A stretch of DNA of 64,000 nt. It comes from Epiperipatus broadwayi. Its lineage: Eukaryota > Onychophora > Udeonychophora > Euonychophora > Peripatidae. Positions within the stretch are counted from its first letter, which is position 1. Each line of letters opens with the position of its first letter. The notes under the pieces are model-generated. The model was not told where the DNA came from. It worked only from the letters and a program-made list of their open reading frames with translations, and did no database searches. Location: positions 4,172,501-4,236,500 of the forward strand of contig JAQFVV010000030.1 of assembly GCA_028023455.1 (NCBI GenBank), written 5' to 3'. Position numbers and translations under genes: made by a program. Of the stretch, positions 58,020-64,000 are shown piece by piece.

Positions 58020-61000
58020 ATTTAAACTTTTATCTCATTATAATAAAATCCAATGTTTTCAAATATTTAATGTTTTTTGTATGTTCAAGATTTAATTTGG
58101 CGATTCGGATAGAAAAGAATTTAAATATAATAGATTTTCTTTTGTTTGTTTAATTATTTAGAGATTATATTAATGAATAAAACTTGAAAAAGAATAATGA
58201 TATCTTAGTCATCAAATGATTGTCTGCTTTTATAAAGACGAATTTGCTTTTATTTTTTAAACCCTTTCTTTTATTCAAATATTAATTTTTATTTTGAGGA
58301 AGTCTATTATGTCACCATGTGTAAAAGTTATTATTTTTAAATATTTTTGATTTATATATAAAGGTTAAGAAAATCTACTTTTGGCCCTTATGCATTTCTA
58401 TTTAGACAACTAGAAGATTCTATTAGACAAATATATATTTAAATTGCGATCTAAATAAACATTTATATTTCTTTTCATGTCCTAAATTCTTATGCTTTTC
58501 TTTATTGGTGAAAGCATAATATAAAATATGCTATATATTAATTACATATTTGTGCAAAAGTTTTAGTAAACTTTCATAAAGAATTTAATTAAAAATATAT
58601 ATCAGTGTTGATTCTATAGACTAATAAAATCAGAAAAGTAAATCTGTCACAAGTTCAGACATTTGATAATATATATTTCTAAGTGTATTTTTACACATTG
58701 CCAGTTTTGAGTAGTTTCTTTATAAGAATAAGAAATTTAATTCTCTAAAAATTTGGTGGTAAAATTAATCAATTCTAGTGTTTAAATGCATATGTCTACC
58801 ATAAACGTTCTGATAAATATACATGATTTAAACATTTCACAATTATATAGTTGTATTACATATATTAATTAAAATAAATGTAGCCATTTTATTGTTTTTT
58901 GTCTCCAGTATATTTAGAATATAGTTTCACACATCAGAACATGTCATAAAAATTTGCAAAAGGGTTTTTATACTTTTAAATTTTAATAACAAGTCCTTAT
59001 AATTGTCTGAAAATTTAAGCTAACAAAAAATAATTGTTTTCATGAATCAAGAAACATATCTAAAGCTTATATTTAATTGCTTAATTTCTTTCAGGTAATC
59101 TACATGAAATTTGTCCTATTAATTTGTACTATGGTTTTATATGTGTTGACATGATTATGACATTAATGAATGTTTCATTAAAAAAACGCATTGATAAATG
59201 TTGAAAATTTGCTAATTTTATCATAGTCATTAACAATCCACGGCAGGCATCTCCCGTCTTTATTTCCTGTGGCCTGTAGCAAGCCTTCTTTTTTCCATAA
59301 TGTTTTTTTTTTTTTACTTCATCATCTTACTTCAAATTAAATATTTTTTTAAATGAGACTGAAAATGAAAATTCATGATTTTGTATTCAAGAGTTTGTGA
59401 CAACCTAGAAAATCTTGATCTGATCATTCAATAGTAATATCATTTTCACTAGCTATAATTAAATTATGTTTTTAGCTTTAAAGTTATTTTTTGAACTATT
59501 TTTAATTAAATGCATTTTTTTTTTTTCAAATTTAGGGGGATGGGATAAAAAAGATTATAATTTAACAGAGAAAATTGGTTAGAATCAATTGTTTTATAAA
59601 ATTAGTAATGAGAAATATGATAGATTGATGCTTTCAGGATTAAATAAGTACATAAATATGATGTAGTTGAGATATTTGATTAGAAGTTTTTTGTTTTTGT
59701 TTTTAACTTCCTCTTTTGTCAGTGAATTCAGGACTTCTTCATTGATTTTTTTTTTTTTTAAGAATTTCTGAAAACACAGTTTAATGAATTCAGGAAAATT
59801 CAAAAGAGTTTGAAAATCCTTATTAAAATTTTGAAGATAGTATTTTATTGTAGGTAGAACTATTATAAAAATGAATACTTTATAGTATCTTAATTATATA
59901 TACTATTGTTATTAAATATGTATATTTGTTATATTAAAAATTTTTGCCTAGGGAACTTAGAATTTTTGCACATTTTAATTTTCTTTCTATGTATTTCACA
60001 GTATAATTAAAATAGTAGCTTATTGTTATAGCCAGTGGGCCTTATCTGGTAAAAAAAAATTTTATGCAATTAATGATCTGTATGTGTAGTCTCAGTTTAT
60101 CTTGGAATTAAATAAGTAGCATTTCAACATTTATATATATTGTAAATGGAATGAATGCATATATATAATGAAACTAACTTGTTATTCATTTTTTCAAAAT
60201 GTAAAATAAAAAGGGTCTAAATTAAAGATCTGCTTGTAAATAATTTAGTGTGCTAAAAAATTATACTAAATATATAAATTGAAATGCTATTTAAACTTTA
60301 AAATATTTTTAAAAAATGTTCATACATTAGTTTTAAAGTTAATATATCCAACTTACTAAGACCATGGACTTTTTAAAGGCAAAATATAACTCTCTTGTCA
60401 ACTTGAAAATGGTACTTTTACTGATTATGGTATTAATAATAAGAATCTCATTCTTTGAAAAGTGATTAAGAATTTTTGCATTTCTTTTTGATTAGCAGAT
60501 CTAAATATACAGTGAAATTTTATTGGCCCTTCTTTCATCTGCCTCTTTTTTTTTGTCTGGGAATGAATACTATGGAAACAATATTTTTTGCTGGCTCCAT
60601 TATTTATTTCTCAAACTTGTTTTATCACGTCACTTTAACAAATCAAAATTCTAATATAGTTAGTATTTTCATATATGGATAGGGTTTTTTTTATATTTTA
60701 TTATAGTATATCTGTATATTATTAGTTTTGGTCACTTTGAATAATGTTTTATTAATTAAACTTTCATAAATTTTAATTATAAATAATAAAATGCGTATAG
60801 AATACATACACTTTTCCAAAAACATTTTATAATTTTATTGCTAATAAATTTCTTTCAAATTTATTTTACATCTAAAATTTTACTTAGAAATATACAAAAA
60901 AAAAATCTTATTGTCCAAAAAAACTTGAAAATTTCTCATATTTCTCAAAAACTATATCATTCTTATAAAAAGGTCCCACTTACAATTCCTCTCCACTATC

Positions 61001-61440
61001 AGAACTGCTTTAATTTTCTTACAACTAGTTTTGAATTAAATCAGATATTGTTTCTATTTTAGTAAATGTGTGAGGAAATAGATAAAAATCCTGGATAGAA
61101 ATTTGTCAACATAACCAAACTCTTGGATTGACACTAAGAAAACTAAACTTAACATTTGAATTGAAGCAAATGTCAATATCACAATTTATATTATTTATAA
61201 AATTGAATAAAAATAAATTAATATTTTTACTTATATAGTTGCTGTGATATTAACCATTCAACAAGTTGACATTTCCATTGTTCTATCTAGTGGTCTTTTT
61301 TGTAAAGGTTCAATATTTGATTTTAGTGTTTACTTTTATTTTTTATTAGAATTTAATAACTTGGGATTGATTTATTAGAAGTATAAGTTTTCAAACTAAA
61401 AATATCTTTAAAACTCATATTTGAACTTGGCAAATATAGC
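58020..61440. other. A+T-rich DNA without recognisable gene
   Basis: A small G+C-richer patch at 59,232-59,290 (CCACGGCAGGCATCTCCCG) was not identified. Short ORFs near 59.6, 60.5 and 60.8 kb have no recognised family. Confidence 0.5.
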
Positions 61441-61454
61441 AAAATAATAATAAT

Positions 61455-61686
61455 TATAAATTTTATTAAACGCACATTCCTATATTAAGTAATATTTATT
61501 AAGGCAGTAACCTTTAGGAATAAGCGTCTTAAAAATTCAATGGTAGGGACCTCTACAGGTCTTAGTCACAAGCTTTCGCTATGAAGAAAAGGGGGAAGCG
61601 AAAGCTTGTGACTAAGACCTGTAGAGGTCCCTACCATTGAATTTTTAAGACGCTTATTCCTAAAGGTTACTGCCTTAATAAATATT
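61455..61686. mobile_element. Near-perfect palindromic foldback element
   Basis: Arms of about 87 bp (61,491-61,577 and 61,597-61,686) match without a visible difference, around a loop ATGAAGAAAAGGGGGA. Possible target duplication AAAATAATAATAAT lies at 61,441-61,454 and 61,688-61,701. The 36 nt between the left copy and the left arm have no partner, the same one-sided tail as elsewhere. The duplication is simple AAT sequence, so that call is weaker. The identical arms suggest the youngest insertion of this class in the window, or arm homogenisation. Confidence 0.7.
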
Positions 61687-61701
61687 AAAAATAATAATAA
61701 T

Positions 61702-64000
61702 AAAATGAAAAATATGAGATCAATAACTTTTATTATTAGATGATTACAGCAACACTAATTCATTTGTAAAATGCTGATGAATTAATATTAAGTCATTATA
61801 AATTATGAAATTCTGTTGTAAAATTTAAAAATGTATTTATAATTATTAAAATATTATACAAGCTATCTACCACTGTTTTCTTTTCAATTACTATCGAAGT
61901 GTAATCATATATATTTCTGTTTTTAAGTTATATTAAAATAATCATAAATACTTGAACAAACTATAGAAACTATACTATTTTTTTAAAAAGAGTTTATAGT
62001 TTCACAATTGCTCTCAAAGATTAAGAACATAGAAACTACCAATCAGCAACTTTATAGGTGAGATTTGAATCCTTTGTAGATTTTTTTTAACTAATAAATC
62101 AATATATTTTAGTAGCAGTTTTTACCAACAAAATTAATACAAAACAAGCAAAATGGCATTACAAAGATCTGATGGAAAGCTAGAAGTTTACCAGTCCATT
62201 TCCGAATGAAATACTTTGTATGTATTGAGTTAATTAGAATTATATATATATGCACACATACATATATACACATTTTGCAAATGTTGTGGAATATGTTAGA
62301 TTATAAAATTTTAAACTGTACATGTATTTCAACGAATTATTTACATCGTTTTTAATGGCCTCCCTGTACTATAGATTTTCATATATCATTGTTCTCCGAT
62401 GTCTTTACGGTAGTGTTTGGTTACATGTACTGTGGCCATTAATAAGAATTCATTAAGTTTATAAAAAATATGAGGAATAAGGTAACATATATATATATAT
62501 GTAAAGCTTTCTATGATGTTGTCCATTTCTCTAAAAATATGGCAGCTTCTATTTTAATGTTTTGACTGTCAGCAATATTTTTGCAACATGTTCTGATGAT
62601 ACCTTGTTTGTCTTTAACTTACCTTCACTCTTTTATGACTATCTATAGCATTTTTTTGCTGGTTTTGTATTGTTTTGTCAGCAGATGGTAGAACTAAAAT
62701 ATTTATTGGTTTTTAAAAAATCTGAATATTTCAGAATAATATAAATAAGTTTATAACAGTGCTGATTTGTAGATTCTTTGTTCTCAGACTTTGAGAGTGC
62801 TTGTGAGAATATTTGCAAGCACTTTTATGTTATTTTTGAAATAAAAGGTGTATATTTTCAGAGTTTCTGATTAAACTCAGATTTTATTTGAAAATGTTTT
62901 ATTTGAAACAAGACAAGAGAATTTTAATATTGGAAAACGATGAGTTATGATAGTCTGAAGAAGAAACACTTCCGCATATCACTTTTTTTTTTATATTTTA
63001 ATAATTATATGTGCAATTTTAAAAAAAATTATTGCTTTATTTTGTGTTAACCATAATTTGTTTGCATTTTAGAAATAGAATCCAAAGAAAAAATATTTCA
63101 TTAAAAATACATTTTTATTCGCAATAGCAACATGACAAAATATTATTGTTCTGATTGTATATTTCTGTTTATTACTTCTTTTTTTTTCTATATTTGTGAT
63201 ACTGAAATATTATTTTTAAGAATGTTTTTCATTGGTAACTTATATTTGTAATAAATAAGTTAAAATTTTTGGAAATATAGAATAAAAGTTTAATTTTTAA
63301 AATGAAATATTGCAAATATAACCCAAACGACTAGAGCTTGTCAAAGAAAAATTGAATGCTATTGAAAAAGTTAAAATAACTTTTCTAGCAATTCTCTAGA
63401 AAAGATTGCCTTAATATGGAAAGTTTTGGAATTAAATGGAAATATAGTCACAGTTTACAAATTATGTTAATTCAAAAATCAAAATCGTCTGAAGCTAGGT
63501 TTATATATATACATTTATTTTATTGCATGTATTTTTAAGTTATAGTAAAAATCTGTTTTAAATTATTTTAATATTAATTAAATTAGAATTTGACTTGTAA
63601 AAACTCCATTTTTGTGTTGTTCAACGTATTTCTAAGAACACTTAAGTAACTGACTATTTGAGAGAGAAAATTCAAAAAGTCATTTATACTCTTCAGGATG
63701 TAATATTGAGTTTTGGCATTATTCCATAAACAGGATTTCATAAACATCTTTAATTTGATATTAGAGTTTTCATTTTATGATGTAAATGGCTTATCTGATT
63801 TTAGGTATATGTTTTTCATAGCATTAGTTTGTGAATGTTAGATGGTGTAAGAAGCAGAATTATACATCTGTATATATCTATTTTTGGCCATTTGTATTTC
63901 ATTCAGCATTAGTTATTTTTTTAAAAATGTGAAGATTAAGAAGAAAATGAAAACTGACAAATTTTTAAATAGAAATTCCAATTTTAAATAGTCTATCTAT
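61702..64000. other. A+T-rich DNA without recognisable gene
   Basis: TA repeats near 62,245 and 62,488-62,502. No gene recognised. Confidence 0.5.

Noticed and set aside
1-64000. CRISPR arrays, rRNA genes, bacterial operons or prophage
   Set aside because: No regularly spaced repeats, no rRNA core sequence, no dense coding; the window is eukaryotic non-coding DNA.

Overview
The window is about three quarters A+T by eye and has no operon-like structure and no long intact gene. It reads as non-coding DNA of an A+T-rich invertebrate animal. The transposon set (RTE-type LINEs, K02A2.6-like Ty3/gypsy elements, mariner, hAT-like non-autonomous elements, Penelope-like elements) is common in arthropods, especially chelicerates, and in some other invertebrates. 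I cannot name the species. Nothing resembles a prokaryotic gene.

Layout: 1-179, end of a hammerhead-ribozyme element; 1.39-1.61 kb, foldback element; 7.86-8.40 kb, more complex non-coding stretch; 9.17-9.47 kb, mariner transposase remnant, then a tRNA-like SINE remnant; 10.35-10.89 kb, hammerhead element; 11.77-12.04 kb, foldback; 12.25-12.61 kb, LINE endonuclease remnant; 14.23-15.10 kb, LINE reverse transcriptase pseudogene; 17.66-18.19 kb, hAT-like element with an RTE tail inside it; 20.3-23.3 kb, decayed Ty3/gypsy element (minus strand) with a second hAT-like insertion; 27.1-31.1 kb, Ty3/gypsy element with both LTRs, invaded twice; 34.0-34.5 kb, ~215-bp tandem repeat; 34.8-35.3 kb, foldback; 35.7-36.4 kb, hammerhead element; 36.6-38.6 kb, RTE LINE; 39.1-39.3 kb, foldback; 40.2-40.8 kb, Penelope-like GIY-YIG fragment; 43.1-44.05 kb, two possible short exons; 44.15-44.45 kb, hammerhead element; 46.4-46.7 kb, foldback; 47.1 kb, tRNA-like sequence; 49.6 and 55.0-55.6 kb, hammerhead-family elements; 57.9 kb, LINE scrap; 61.5-61.7 kb, near-perfect palindrome. 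The rest is simple A+T-rich DNA.

The most interesting theme is a class of elements sharing one architecture. Each is an inverted-repeat hairpin, most have an extra unpaired tail of roughly 25-55 nt on one side only, and most are flanked by 12-14-bp direct repeats that look like target-site duplications. At least ten insertions in 64 kb fit, although their internal sequences are mostly unrelated. One family, seen at seven loci, carries type I hammerhead ribozyme motifs (CUGANGA, short stem II, GAAA, tiny stem III, GUC) with compensatory changes in stem II, and two copies preserve a tail-to-start junction that implies a tandem or circular template of roughly 445 nt. This matches what is known of Penelope-like element pLTRs and hammerhead retrozymes. 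The number of separate families in one window, and the very short foldback form without any ORF, deserve a closer look.

Insertions are nested (hammerhead element in a gypsy LTR, foldback in gypsy integrase, hAT-like element in gypsy gag, RTE tail in a hAT-like element), giving a relative order of events.
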